Positions 47,605 to 57,140 of a stretch of 64,000 bases of DNA are shown piece after piece. Each line of letters starts with the position of its first letter. Within the stretch, counting starts at the first letter, position 1. A model generated the notes under the pieces. The model saw nothing but the letters and a program-made list of their open reading frames with translations, was not told the origin of the DNA and ran no database searches. Made by a program: the position numbers and the translations under genes. Where the stretch lies: assembly GCF_001890765.1 (NCBI RefSeq), contig NZ_KV878783.1, positions 667,625 to 731,624 on the forward strand, given 5' to 3'. The stretch is from Spirulina major PCC 6313 (GTDB taxonomy: Bacteria > Cyanobacteriota > Cyanobacteriia > Cyanobacteriales > Spirulinaceae).

Positions 47605-49086
47605 ATGAAATTACGTGAATTGCTCAGTCAAGTGCCGGGGTTGGATCTGCCCAACCATGCCGCCCTCGATCAAGAGGTGAAAGGACTTTCCACCAATTCC
47701 CACGCTTGTCAGGCGGGGGATTTGTTTATTGGAATGCCGGGGACGCGAGTGGATGGGGGTGAGTTTTGGAGTGGCGCGATCGCATCGGGGGCGATCGCTG
47801 CGATCGTCACGCCGGAAGCCGCCGCGAAATGTCCCCCCAAAGCCGGGGAATGCGTGATCCCCGTTGCGGATCTCGTGCATCAATGCGCCACGGTGGCGGC
47901 GGTCTTTTATGACAAACCGGCGACTCAAATGGCGATCGTCGGCGTGACCGGAACCAACGGCAAAACCACCACCACCCACCTGATCGAATACTTCCTCAAC
48001 CCTGCCCCCACCGCCTTGATCGGCACACTCTACACCCGTTGGCCCGGCTACGAAAAAACCGCCGTCAACACCACCCCCTTCGCCATCGATCTCCAAGCCC
48101 AACTCGCCCACGCCCGGAATGCCGGCAGCCAACACGCCGTCATGGAAGTGAGTTCCCACGGTCTCCATCAGGGGCGGGTGAAGGCCTGTCCGTTCCGCGT
48201 GGCGGTGTTCACGAACCTGACCCAGGATCACTTGGACTATCACGGCACGATGGAAAACTATTTCCAAGCGAAGGCGTTGCTGTTTAACGATGAATATTTG
48301 CACGGGCGAGCGATCATCAATGCAGATGACCCCTACGGTCAGCGGTTGCTAGCACAATTGGGCGACAAAGCTTGGAGCTACAGCGTCAGCGATGCGACGG
48401 CGGATCTGTGGTTGAGTGATTTGGACTATGGCGCGACGGGCGTAACAGGCACGATCCACACGCCCCAGGGTGAGGCGCAATTCCAATCGCCGCTGGTGGG
48501 TCAATTTAATCTGGCGAACCTGCTAGCAGCGACGGGGGCGGCGTTGGAGTTGGGGGTTGCACTGGAGACGATCATGGCGCGGTTGCCGGAGTTCATGGGG
48601 GTTCCGGGGCGGATGGAGCGGGTGCAGATCAGCCCAGAGCAAGACATTACGGTGATTGTGGACTATGCCCACACCCCCGATAGTTTGGAGAATTTATTAA
48701 AAGCGGCGCGGCCCTTTATTCCGGGGCGGTCGATCTGTGTGTTTGGCTGTGGGGGCGATCGCGATCGCACCAAACGCCCCATCATGGGTAAAATCGCCGC
48801 CGACCTCTCGGATCTGGCCGTCGTCACCTCGGACAATCCCCGCACCGAAGACCCCGACCAAATCCTTAAGGATGTTGTCGCAGGAATTCCCACGACCGCA
48901 GAGCCGATGGTGGAGGGCGATCGCGCCGCTGCCATCCGTCAAGCGATCCTCACGGCGCACCCCGGTGACGGGGTCTTAATCGCGGGGAAAGGTCACGAAG
49001 ATTATCAAATCCTCGGCACCGAAAAAATCCACTTCGACGATCGCGAACAAGCCCGCGCCGCCCTCAGCGATCGCGCTCACGGCTAG
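47605..49086 (+). CDS. murE: UDP-MurNAc-tripeptide synthetase (meso-DAP ligase)
   Basis: A 493-aa Mur ligase adding the third peptide residue. The P-loop is [34 protein letters not shown] holds the catalytic region, and the DNPR motif (TSDNPRTEDP) is the meso-diaminopimelate specificity signature. The GTG at 47596 is possible, but ATG 47605 has GAGGAG eight bases upstream. The final 56 bases of the gene are duplicated downstream at 49838. Confidence 0.95.
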   Translation: MKLRELLSQVPGLDLPNHAALDQEVKGLSTNSHACQAGDLFIGMPGTRVDGGEFWSGAIASGAIAAIVTPEAAAKCPPKAGECVIPVADLVHQCATVAAVFYDKPATQMAIVGVTGTNGKTTTTHLIEYFLNPAPTALIGTLYTRWPGYEKTAVNTTPFAIDLQAQLAHARNAGSQHAVMEVSSHGLHQGRVKACPFRVAVFTNLTQDHLDYHGTMENYFQAKALLFNDEYLHGRAIINADDPYGQRLLAQLGDKAWSYSVSDATADLWLSDLDYGATGVTGTIHTPQGEAQFQSPLVGQFNLANLLAATGAALELGVALETIMARLPEFMGVPGRMERVQISPEQDITVIVDYAHTPDSLENLLKAARPFIPGRSICVFGCGGDRDRTKRPIMGKIAADLSDLAVVTSDNPRTEDPDQILKDVVAGIPTTAEPMVEGDRAAAIRQAILTAHPGDGVLIAGKGHEDYQILGTEKIHFDDREQARAALSDRAHG

Positions 49087-49105
49087 GATCAAAGGGTGCG
49101 ATCGT
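49031..49105. repeat. Direct repeat, copy 1 (murE 3' end)
   Basis: The last 56 bases of murE plus 19 bases downstream, repeated at 49838-49914 with a few substitutions and one two-base indel. Contains HIP1 GCGATCGC. The pair flanks the Uma2 gene. Confidence 0.9.
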
Positions 49106-49245
49106 CATCGTGGGGGCATGATCACCGCTGCTCCATGGAACATCGGTGATCATGGGGGGATGGTTGTCACGTTAAACTGAAACTTGCACGGCAAATCACC
49201 CACATTCCATCATCACAAGTCCCCTTCATTCTTTTTCTGAAGAGC

Positions 49246-49812
49246 ATGACCCCTGTCCTCTCTCAATCCCTAACCCTAGAAGACTTTCTGGAGTTACCTG
49301 AGCTTGAACAATCACCCGCCTGGGAATATGTCGCCGGCCATGCTGTTCAAAAGCCAATGCCTAAATTACGACATTCCCTTTTACAAAAACGTCTGCTAAC
49401 TCAACTCGATGGCCTCAACGAAAACTATTTAACCCTTCCCGAACTGCGTTGTACCTTTGGCGGTCGCTCGATTGTCCCGGATGTTGTGATGATTTCGTTC
49501 AATGCGATTCAGTTTAATGAATTGGGTGAACCCGAAGATCAGTTTCTCACTGCACCAGATTGGGCGATCGAAATCCTGTCACCTGACCAAAGTAGTAACC
49601 GCGTCATTGACAATCTTTTGCATTGCTTGAAACATGGTTCAAAATTAGGCTGGCTAGTTGATCCAAATGATTATTCAGTGCTAATTTTAACCGCCCCACA
49701 GGATGTTAAAATCTGCCGAGGCGATCAGTTATTACAAGTCTTACCTGATCTAGAGTTACAACTCACCGCGCAAGATATCTTTAATTGGTTAAAGCTAGGC
49801 AAAAAAGAATAA
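49246..49812 (+). CDS. Uma2-family (DUF820) endonuclease-like protein
   Basis: A 188-aa protein of the PD-(D/E)XK-like Uma2 family, very numerous in cyanobacteria and of uncertain role. SLTLEDFLELPELEQSPAWEYVAG, VPDVVMIS (catalytic Asp), PDWAIEILSPDQSS (E-x-L/S motif) and LGWLVDPNDYSV match. It is preceded by its own start region (ATG 49246) and flanked by direct repeats of the murE 3' end. Confidence 0.9.
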   Translation: MTPVLSQSLTLEDFLELPELEQSPAWEYVAGHAVQKPMPKLRHSLLQKRLLTQLDGLNENYLTLPELRCTFGGRSIVPDVVMISFNAIQFNELGEPEDQFLTAPDWAIEILSPDQSSNRVIDNLLHCLKHGSKLGWLVDPNDYSVLILTAPQDVKICRGDQLLQVLPDLELQLTAQDIFNWLKLGKKE

Positions 49813-49837
49813 TTCAGTAGAATACAACTAACGTTGT

Positions 49838-49914
49838 ACTTCGACGATCGCGAACAGGCCCGCGCCGCCCTCAGCGATCGCGCTAACGGATAGGATCAAC
49901 AGGGGGGCGATCGT
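49838..49914. repeat. Direct repeat, copy 2 (duplicate of murE 3' end)
   Basis: A displaced copy of the murE tail, 807 bases from the original. It is out of coding context here. Confidence 0.9.
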
Positions 49915-49917
49915 GCC

Positions 49918-50109
49918 TTGGCAACGAGGTGTGATCGCTTTTTCTCCGCCGATCAGCAAAACCGCCTCGCCCAATTAATGAATCAATGGCGCACCGCCCG
50001 CGATCAAAATCACACACTGAATCCTGACCAACAAAACGAACTCGACGATCTTGTTGATGCGGAGTTGGAGGGGGCGTGCGATCGTACTCAGTTCTTATTT
50101 GTTGTATAG
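49918..50109 (+). CDS. Short hypothetical protein, possible gene fragment
   Basis: A 63-codon frame from TTG 49918. FSADQQNRLAQLMNQWRTARD and LNPDQQNELDDLVDAELEGA resemble short helical proteins that are common in cyanobacteria next to HNH or toxin genes, but it lacks a good start and ribosome site and may be a remnant. It sits between the murE-tail repeat and the DUF262 gene. Confidence 0.45.
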   Translation: MATRCDRFFSADQQNRLAQLMNQWRTARDQNHTLNPDQQNELDDLVDAELEGACDRTQFLFVV

Positions 50110-50135
50110 TACGGTTAAAGTTGGTTTTTTAGGTA

Positions 50136-51260
50136 ATGGCTACTTCCGACATGATCATTGATAACTCCGAAGAGCAAGATATCGATAACTCCGAAGAGCA
50201 AGACATACCACCGACCCGTTACTACATCACAAGTTATGGGGCTGATTATCCCGTAGATGGATTGGTTAAGAGAATTGAACGCGGGGATATCATTGTTCCT
50301 AATTTTCAAAGAGCTTATGTATGGAAGATAGAGCAAGCTTCTCGTTTCATTGAGTCTCTTTTACTCGGTTTGCCTGTACCCGGCATTTTTTTGGCAAAGG
50401 ACGAAAACAATAAACTGATCATTATTGACGGACAGCAACGACTTAGAACACTAGAGTCTTTCTATAAAGGCATTTTCGTTGATGATAAAGTTTTTAAACT
50501 CAGTGGTGTTGCCAAACAGTTTGAAGGCGTAACCTATAAAACCTTACTAGCTTCTGATCGTAGAATGCTAGATGATTCAATCATTCCAGCAACTATTGTT
50601 CGACAAGAGGAGCCAGAGGAATCTGATCTCAATCAGAGTAGTATCTATCATATTTTTGAGAGACTCAATACAGGTGGATCAAAGCTTTTTCCTCAAGAAA
50701 TTCGCTCATGTATCTATTACGGAGAATTTAATAATTTTCTTGATAAACTTAACAAGAACGAAGTTTGGCAAAAGATCTTTCAAGGCAAAGATGATGTACA
50801 TAAACCAGATATTGGAAGAAGAATGAAAGATCAGGAGCTAATCTTAAGATTCCTGGCTCTTTATTTGGATTTTGATAACTACAAAACATCCAACATGAAA
50901 GAATTTTTGAATAACTTTATGCTCAAAAATCGTAATCTTGAGCAGCATTCTTCATTCGATCTAACTTTAATTTTCACATCTGCGATTGACGTGATTTATC
51001 AATCAATTGGAATCAAAGCTTTCCGCCCACGACGTGGACTTCATGCAGCAGTTTTTGACGCTATCATGGTTGGCTTGGCAAAGCGTTTAAAAGATAAAGG
51101 TAAAATTCAAGACTTGAACGCATTTTCTAGAGCTTACGAACAACTCTTGGAAAGTGAAGAGTTCCGAGAAAAAAGCATTAATTCAAGACAAATTTCTGAC
51201 ATTAAGAATGTCAAAGCAAGAATTGATTTAGCCACTGAAGCCTTCATGAATGTGGTATGA
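50136..51260 (+). CDS. DUF262-domain protein
   Basis: 374 aa. The ParB/GmrS-like DUF262 core is clear: VPNFQRAYVW, IIIDGQQRLRTLE (DGQQR) and FERLNTGGSKL. Members such as the N-terminal half of GmrSD/type IV restriction proteins bind or hydrolyse nucleotides during phage defence. A C-terminal helical region of about 140 residues is not a DUF1524 nuclease (no H-x-x-P motif seen). The gene is AT-rich, unlike its neighbours, and overlaps the HEPN gene by 11 bases, so the two form an operon. Its N-terminus has IDNSEEQD twice. Confidence 0.85.
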   Translation: MATSDMIIDNSEEQDIDNSEEQDIPPTRYYITSYGADYPVDGLVKRIERGDIIVPNFQRAYVWKIEQASRFIESLLLGLPVPGIFLAKDENNKLIIIDGQQRLRTLESFYKGIFVDDKVFKLSGVAKQFEGVTYKTLLASDRRMLDDSIIPATIVRQEEPEESDLNQSSIYHIFERLNTGGSKLFPQEIRSCIYYGEFNNFLDKLNKNEVWQKIFQGKDDVHKPDIGRRMKDQELILRFLALYLDFDNYKTSNMKEFLNNFMLKNRNLEQHSSFDLTLIFTSAIDVIYQSIGIKAFRPRRGLHAAVFDAIMVGLAKRLKDKGKIQDLNAFSRAYEQLLESEEFREKSINSRQISDIKNVKARIDLATEAFMNVV

Positions 51261-51735
51261 GTTCATGGAAATTAGAAGGTCAAAAATAAATTATCACCAA
51301 AATAAGACCAAGCTCAATAACTTAATTGAAAGTGTAAAATCACTACAAGATGATGGATTAAAAAATGAATTAGGGCGCTATATTTGTATTCGTATATCTG
51401 GATTAATAGAAAAAACGATTATCTCTTTCTATGAAGATTATACCCAAAATAAATCTAGCCCTGAGATTCATAAGTATGTCTCAAAAAGACTACAAGGTTT
51501 TCAGAATCCAAACATAAATAAAATCATAACACTAGCACGAGACTTCAATGATGCTTGGGGCAATGAAATTGAAGATTTAGATGATGGAATAAAAGCAGCA
51601 GTAGATAGTATTGTCGCGATCCGAAATAATGCCGCTCACGGTGGCGAGCAAAATACCCGATTACAAAAGATTGAAGAATATTATAAACTCACTTTAAAGC
51701 TGCTCGATCATATTCAACAACAGTGTGATCTGTAG
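51250..51735 (+). CDS. HEPN-domain protein (RiboL-PSP/MAE_28990-like)
   Basis: A 161-aa all-helical protein with the HEPN RNase signature R-x4-H: RNNAAHGG, Arg125 and His130 (from ATG 51250). The flanking segments (GRYICIRISGLIEKTIISFYEDY) match the MAE_28990/MAE_18760 HEPN group as I recall it, which is predicted to cut RNA as a toxin or effector. It overlaps the DUF262 gene. An ATG at 51265 is a second start. Together they make a predicted two-gene defence or toxin-type unit. Confidence 0.8.
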   Translation: MWYEFMEIRRSKINYHQNKTKLNNLIESVKSLQDDGLKNELGRYICIRISGLIEKTIISFYEDYTQNKSSPEIHKYVSKRLQGFQNPNINKIITLARDFNDAWGNEIEDLDDGIKAAVDSIVAIRNNAAHGGEQNTRLQKIEEYYKLTLKLLDHIQQQCDL

Positions 51736-51812
51736 CATATATTCATCAAGTTCATTGCTAGTTTGAATCACTGAAGAGGGTAAGACAAAAACACCCTCTT
51801 CAGTGAACTTAT

Positions 51813-54782
51813 TTACTCTGCGCCTTCGATGGGGGCGAAGCCTTGGCGTTGGATGTTTTCGGTGATCGTGCGGGGTTCGAGGAATTGGAGGAGGTAATCG
51901 GGGCCGCCTGCTTTTGAGCCGACACCGGAGAGCTTGAAACCGCCGAAGGGTTGCCGCGCCACGATCGCACCCGTGATATTGCGGTTAATGTACAGATTGC
52001 CCACCTCGAACGCCTTGCGGGCCGCCTCAATGTGGGAGGGCGTGCGGGAATAGATCCCACCCGTCAGGGCGAAATTCGTGTTATTCGCCACCGTCAGCGC
52101 CTCATCAAAACTGTTCACCGGAATCACCGCTAAGACGGGGCCGAAAATTTCCTCCTGGGCAATGACCGCATCCGGAGCCACCCCCTTGAAAATCGTCGGC
52201 GGCACAAAGTAACCCGGTTCCGGCTTCAGCCCTTGGAAGGCAATTTCCGCGCCCTCTTTACCCGTTTCGATGTAGCCCAAAATCCGCGTTTGAGCCTTGT
52301 CATCCACCACCGGGCCCACCGTGGTACTGGGGTCGATCGCTGGGCCCACATTGAGGGACTTCGCGGCTTCCACCAGACGCTCCAAAAAGGCATCGTAGAC
52401 CGGCGCGAGGACGATCGCCCGCGAACAGGCCGAACATTTTTGTCCCGTGTAGCCGAACGCCGAGGAAATCACCCCCGCCACGGCTTGGTCAAGGTCAGCA
52501 CTTTCATCAATGATGATCGCGTTTTTGCCGCCCATCTCTGCAATCACCCGCTTTAGGTGCTTCTGGCCGGGTTGCAGTTTCGCGGCTTCGGCATAGATGT
52601 GACAGCCCACCTCTTGGGAGCCGGTGAAGGCGATCAGGTGGACATCCGGGTGCGCCACCATGTGATTGCCGACGCTGGAACCGGGGCCGGGCACGTATTG
52701 GAAGACACCGGCCGGAACGCCCGCTTCGATCAGCACTTCGCTAATTTTGGCGGCGATCACCGAGGAGGGGGCGGCGGGTTTGAGCAGGGTACAGTTGCCC
52801 GCGACGATCGCAGCCACGGTCATGCCAGTGGCGATCGCCATCGGGAAATTCCACGGCGAAATCACCAACGCAATCCCACGGGGTTGGTAGTGGTAGCGGT
52901 TCGTTTCCCCGGCCAAATCATAGCTAAAGCCCTGATCGAGCCGTTCCATTTCGTCGGCGTAGAAGCGGCAAAAGTCGATCGCTTCGGACACTTCCGCATC
53001 AGCCTGGGGCAGGATTTTACCCACCTCCAGACAGATCCAGCCGGAAAGCTCGTGGCGGCGACGCTCCATAATGTCGGCGGCTTTGCGCAGCACGCCCGCC
53101 CGTTCGCGCACGGGGGTGTCGCGCCATTGGGGGAAGGCGGCTTTGGCGGCGGCGAGGGCTTGATCGGCTTGCGCTATGGAAATTTGCCCGACTTTACCCA
53201 CCAATTCGCTGGGGTTGGAGGGGTTCACCGAGTCGAGATAGGTTTCGGTTTGCACATATTTGCCGTTGATGTAGGGTTGGATGCGTTGGCCGAGTTGTTC
53301 GCGGACTTGGGCGAGGGCGGTTTTAGCGGCGGCGCGTAAGTCTGCGTTGGCATAGTCGGTGTCGGGGGCGTTGGGATAGGCGGCTTTGGCGATCATGGGG
53401 CGATCGCTCTCCACTTTGGGCGGCGCGATCAATTCCTCCACGGGGTAATCTTCCGAGTTCAACCGTAGGAAGGAGGTATTCGCCGTATTTTCCAGCAGAC
53501 GGCGGATTAAATAGGACATTCCCGGCAGCAATTCCCCATAGGGCGCATAAACTCGGACGCGATGGCCGCGCTTCACCAAAGCCTTGGCCAATTGGTCGCC
53601 CATCCCATAGAGCACTTGCATTTCAAAGCGGCGGCGGGGAATGTTGAGGGTTTCCGCGATCGCCATCGCCCGCGCTTGGGTGCGCACATTATGGGAGCCG
53701 ATCGCGGCGTAGAGATACTCGTGATTTTCGAGCAAAATCTGCATCAGGCTTTCATAGTTGCGATCGGTTTCGGCCTTTTGGTTAAACACGGGTTGGGGCC
53801 AATCATGCTGCACGGCGATAATCGTTTCTTGATCCCAATAGGCTCCTTTGACGAGGCGAATCGTGATCGGCTTGCCGCGTGTTTTTGCCCATTCAACGAG
53901 ACCTTTTAAATCCCGTTCGGAGTCGCGTAAATAGCCCTGAATCGTCATACCGAGATCGGTGCGATCGCGAAATTCCTCTTCCATTAGTAACTCTTTCAAA
54001 ATCGCCAAGGTCATATCCTTGTAGCGATACTGCTCCATATCGAAATGAATCGCCGCGCCCACTTCTTTGGCTTTGCGGAGCAGGGTACGAATGCGATCGC
54101 ACACCTTCGCCTTACTCCCTTCGGGATCGAGGGGGTCAAACTGCGAATAAAACGCTGTCAACTTCACGGAAACCTGCACTTTTGCCAAGTTTTCCCCATC
54201 GGCTTCGTCAATTTGGGGAATGGTTGACCACTTTTGCGCCGCTTTACTCAGTTCCGTAATCAGTTCCACATAACGATTTAAATACAGTTCCGCTTCCGCT
54301 TCGGTGATCACCGCTTCACCGAGTAAATCCAAGGTGAAAGCAAGTTTATCTTTGCGGAGTTTTTCAATCGTTTTAATCGTTTTGGGAATTGTCTCACCGG
54401 CAATATATTTATAGGCCAAGGTTTTCACCGCTTGCTCTACCGTCGTCGCGGCCAATTGAGCCGGAGGTGAATCCGCTTCGGCAAAACTAATCATTTTCTT
54501 GAGCATATCGGGTAGTTCTACATCCTCATGGCTCATGTATTCCTGAAAATGCCGCGCAATTTCCGGCTTACTTTTGAGCGCAGGCAGGCAATCAATGAAG
54601 CTGAACAGTTGATAACGCAAACTCGGATTTGACATCGTCCAATCGAGCATTTTGTCATCCAAACGCATTTGATCGCGCATTTGGGCAAAGAGCGATCGCT
54701 TCTCCCGCGTTGCCGCAATTAATTCGCGGGCAATCTCTAGGGTTTTGGGTTCATATTGGGTTTGCGGAACATCTAAAACCAT
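51813..54782 (-). CDS. putA: Bifunctional proline dehydrogenase / glutamate semialdehyde dehydrogenase
   Basis: 989 aa. The N-terminal proline dehydrogenase barrel (residues about 100-440; VSVKLTAFYSQFDPLD, RLVKGAYWD, IGSHNVRT) oxidises proline with FAD, and the C-terminal aldehyde dehydrogenase (about 500-975; GNCTLLKPA, FTGSQEVG, GQKCSACSRA with Cys783) makes glutamate. There is no ribbon-helix-helix DNA-binding domain, so it is not an autoregulator. Ends GFAPIEGAE. Neighbours on both sides are unrelated. Confidence 0.96.
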   Translation of the reverse strand: MVLDVPQTQYEPKTLEIARELIAATREKRSLFAQMRDQMRLDDKMLDWTMSNPSLRYQLFSFIDCLPALKSKPEIARHFQEYMSHEDVELPDMLKKMISFAEADSPPAQLAATTVEQAVKTLAYKYIAGETIPKTIKTIEKLRKDKLAFTLDLLGEAVITEAEAELYLNRYVELITELSKAAQKWSTIPQIDEADGENLAKVQVSVKLTAFYSQFDPLDPEGSKAKVCDRIRTLLRKAKEVGAAIHFDMEQYRYKDMTLAILKELLMEEEFRDRTDLGMTIQGYLRDSERDLKGLVEWAKTRGKPITIRLVKGAYWDQETIIAVQHDWPQPVFNQKAETDRNYESLMQILLENHEYLYAAIGSHNVRTQARAMAIAETLNIPRRRFEMQVLYGMGDQLAKALVKRGHRVRVYAPYGELLPGMSYLIRRLLENTANTSFLRLNSEDYPVEELIAPPKVESDRPMIAKAAYPNAPDTDYANADLRAAAKTALAQVREQLGQRIQPYINGKYVQTETYLDSVNPSNPSELVGKVGQISIAQADQALAAAKAAFPQWRDTPVRERAGVLRKAADIMERRRHELSGWICLEVGKILPQADAEVSEAIDFCRFYADEMERLDQGFSYDLAGETNRYHYQPRGIALVISPWNFPMAIATGMTVAAIVAGNCTLLKPAAPSSVIAAKISEVLIEAGVPAGVFQYVPGPGSSVGNHMVAHPDVHLIAFTGSQEVGCHIYAEAAKLQPGQKHLKRVIAEMGGKNAIIIDESADLDQAVAGVISSAFGYTGQKCSACSRAIVLAPVYDAFLERLVEAAKSLNVGPAIDPSTTVGPVVDDKAQTRILGYIETGKEGAEIAFQGLKPEPGYFVPPTIFKGVAPDAVIAQEEIFGPVLAVIPVNSFDEALTVANNTNFALTGGIYSRTPSHIEAARKAFEVGNLYINRNITGAIVARQPFGGFKLSGVGSKAGGPDYLLQFLEPRTITENIQRQGFAPIEGAE

Positions 54783-55560
54783 CGCAATGAATAACTCCTA
54801 ATGGTGTACAGAATAAAAAGGGCTATGGGTAACGGGTCTAAAACAGAGGAAGAGATCTGAGGATTCACAGACAGATCGAAGCGGCACTGGCTTCGCTCGT
54901 CAGACCATGGGGTGCGCAATCTGGAGATAGCGACGGCCACGGAAGATCAATCGTGTCCCATATTCGGCGGACAGGCATCCCCGTTGAGACCGTTGAACAG
55001 CGTCAAACTGGCGGGTTCATCCTACAATCGTTCTCCCTCACTGATCATTCTATCGGGTGTATTCTCCTGTCATGGTGATCGGTGGACAAGATTTCAGGGT
55101 TCTTACTGAGGCGATCGCTCTGTATTTTCGTCAGTCTAGGGGGAATCCCTCGATTTTTCTCCTGGGGTAAACTAAAGAATACCTTAGGCCCATTGCCTCA
55201 ATCGTAGCGGGGTTCGTCTTCTGTCTCTACGCTCTATTTTCTGCATCTACGCTTAATGTATTATTGCCCTGCGATCGCAGATCAAGAGATCTTGAATTCA
55301 GCCAAAATACTCTCAATTTACTACCCTTTGGACGTTGTGTTCTCAGTGAAATGATAGTGAAATGATAGTGAAATAATGATGGGAGTTTGATCGCTTGAGA
55401 CAAAACAAGGATTAGTCCTTGCACTCCTACCATAATCATGCGGTTACGTTTTTTGAGGTTTGAAACCCGTCTGATCCTGATGTCCTTTGGTGCTGTGATT
55501 AACCCTGGCTAACATTTTCGTTAAATCTTTATATGTGATTCAACCTTTCAAAACATAATC
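54783..55560. other. Long intergenic region upstream of putA
   Basis: About 780 bases without a convincing gene. GTGAAATGATA occurs in tandem (about 55347-55374). Reading frames at 54912-55109 (plus) and 55227-55439 (minus) show no recognisable protein. The putA promoter is presumably here. Confidence 0.5.
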
Positions 55561-57075
55561 GTAAGGATTCAGGTAGCAGGGATGAGGGAAGGCATGGAGA
55601 CTTGCTCAGGAGAAGCCGTCGCCATCAAAGCTTGTTTCAAGAAACTCAACACCGAACGCCCTTGAGTCCGACAAGTCTGAATCACACTCAGTAACCTTGC
55701 CGTCTGGGCAAAACCTGCCATCGAACGCGAGCCACCACAAACCTTACGCTTGGTTACAGCCAACCGCAACGAGCGTTCCGCACGATTATTATCCGGGGGA
55801 ATTTCTGGATGGGACAGGAAATACCACCACTGATTTGCCTTATCGCGTAGAGAGCGCAATAACAAGCCCGCCTCATGCCCAGCCAGGGGGAGCCAATGCT
55901 CCACAGCCGCCTTCACCTCATAGATAAAGCCCGCCGCCCATTGATGATAGGCAGCCCCATCCTCGGTTTCACGCCACTGACGATGCTGCTCAAAGGCTGT
56001 GTCAATCAAATCCAGGAATGCCTTCGCCAACTCTGGATTTTTTCCATGCCTGAGCTTGCAGACTTTCTTGAAGTGCCGCCTCAGATGAGCCAAGCACTTC
56101 TGCTGGGCTTTCACCTCATAACCGTTGTACACACTGAAGTCATCAGAGACGAGTACACCATCAAAGCTTCGACCTAATAGGGTCTCTAATTCCGCCCTTG
56201 AACGAGTATCAGCGGCGTGGAAGAGGCAAAAACCCACCCCACACACTACCCACATCCACTCTTTCACTCCCTTGACTAGCCATGGTGTTTCATCCACTTG
56301 GGCGTAGTCTTGGTGTTTCACCCAGTTTCCCAGTTCCTCTACTGTCGGCTTAACGCTTTGGGATGCCCTTTCGTTGGTCGCTTGTAATGTCCCTACTCCC
56401 ACGGTGATATTCCCCAGTTCCTCTAGGAATTCCTGCTGCTTTTCATAGCTCATGTGAGCGTAGTTCCCCAACCACACCAACAGGGATTGCAGTCCGGCTC
56501 CTAAGCTTTGACCTCCCAGCACTGGCGGCGGTAACTCTCCCCATGTTTCCTGTCCACATCGGCTACAACAGCAGCACTGCTGCTCATACTCCACTACTTC
56601 TATGGCGGGTTGGATTAACTCGGCTACTTCATGGCGGCGCGTTTTTCGGGGGACTAGGCTCAACTCTTGGCTCCCACAGTACCCACACACTTGTGCTCGC
56701 ACCATTTCGTAGCGGTCTATTCTGCCAAACCCTTTGCGAGTTTTTCCCTGATGACCGGGTTGCCCACCGGGTTTACGCTTTCCTTGGCTTGGTGGCTCTT
56801 TTTCTGGGGGTTGGTGTTCTGAGCGTTTGTGGATGTCGCTTGATGGGGGTTTCGATGAACTCTCGCTATCGCTGTTGGCGTTGTTCTTGAGCCGCTCTAT
56901 TTCCCAGACTAGTTGCTGAATAATCTCTTGTTGCCGCAACACCAGTTCCACCAGCACCTCTGATGATGCTTGTCTCAGTTGCTCTCGTTCGACGGCTGGG
57001 GGAATCTCGATGGGCTTCATTGTGCTAACCTAGCTGTTTTTCTGATTTGTCAACCCCCCCCACCTGAATCCTTAC
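55561..57075 (-). mobile_element. IS66-family insertion sequence with one tnpC
   Basis: Perfect 14-bp terminal inverted repeats GTAAGGATTCAGGT (55561-55574) and ACCTGAATCCTTAC (57062-57075). An 8-bp target duplication ACATAATC flanks it at 55553-55560 and 57076-57083, the size expected for IS66. It carries only tnpC, as in the ISBst12-like subgroup, not tnpA and tnpB. Apparently complete and possibly active. Confidence 0.92.
55569..57020 (-). CDS. tnpC: IS66-family transposase TnpC
   Basis: A 483-aa DDE transposase. N-terminal coiled-coil (QQEIIQQLVWEIERLKN), a Ser/Pro/Gly-rich linker (SKPPSSD...GGQPGHQGKTRKG), a zinc finger (CGYCG, CCCCSRCGQ), and the catalytic domain with Asp in VDETPW, Asp in VSDDFSVYNGYE and Glu in NNRAERSLR. 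The frame is intact from GTAAGG end to end. Confidence 0.95.
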   Translation of the reverse strand: MKPIEIPPAVEREQLRQASSEVLVELVLRQQEIIQQLVWEIERLKNNANSDSESSSKPPSSDIHKRSEHQPPEKEPPSQGKRKPGGQPGHQGKTRKGFGRIDRYEMVRAQVCGYCGSQELSLVPRKTRRHEVAELIQPAIEVVEYEQQCCCCSRCGQETWGELPPPVLGGQSLGAGLQSLLVWLGNYAHMSYEKQQEFLEELGNITVGVGTLQATNERASQSVKPTVEELGNWVKHQDYAQVDETPWLVKGVKEWMWVVCGVGFCLFHAADTRSRAELETLLGRSFDGVLVSDDFSVYNGYEVKAQQKCLAHLRRHFKKVCKLRHGKNPELAKAFLDLIDTAFEQHRQWRETEDGAAYHQWAAGFIYEVKAAVEHWLPLAGHEAGLLLRSLRDKANQWWYFLSHPEIPPDNNRAERSLRLAVTKRKVCGGSRSMAGFAQTARLLSVIQTCRTQGRSVLSFLKQALMATASPEQVSMPSLIPAT

Positions 57076-57140
57076 ACATAATCGATTTTTATGACCTTGT
57101 TATCACAAAATGAATTATGTGAAATTGACTAAAACTCCCC

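Noticed and set aside
54912-55439. Small frames upstream of putA
   Set aside because: No start signals, no recognisable content, on both strands in the same low-information stretch.
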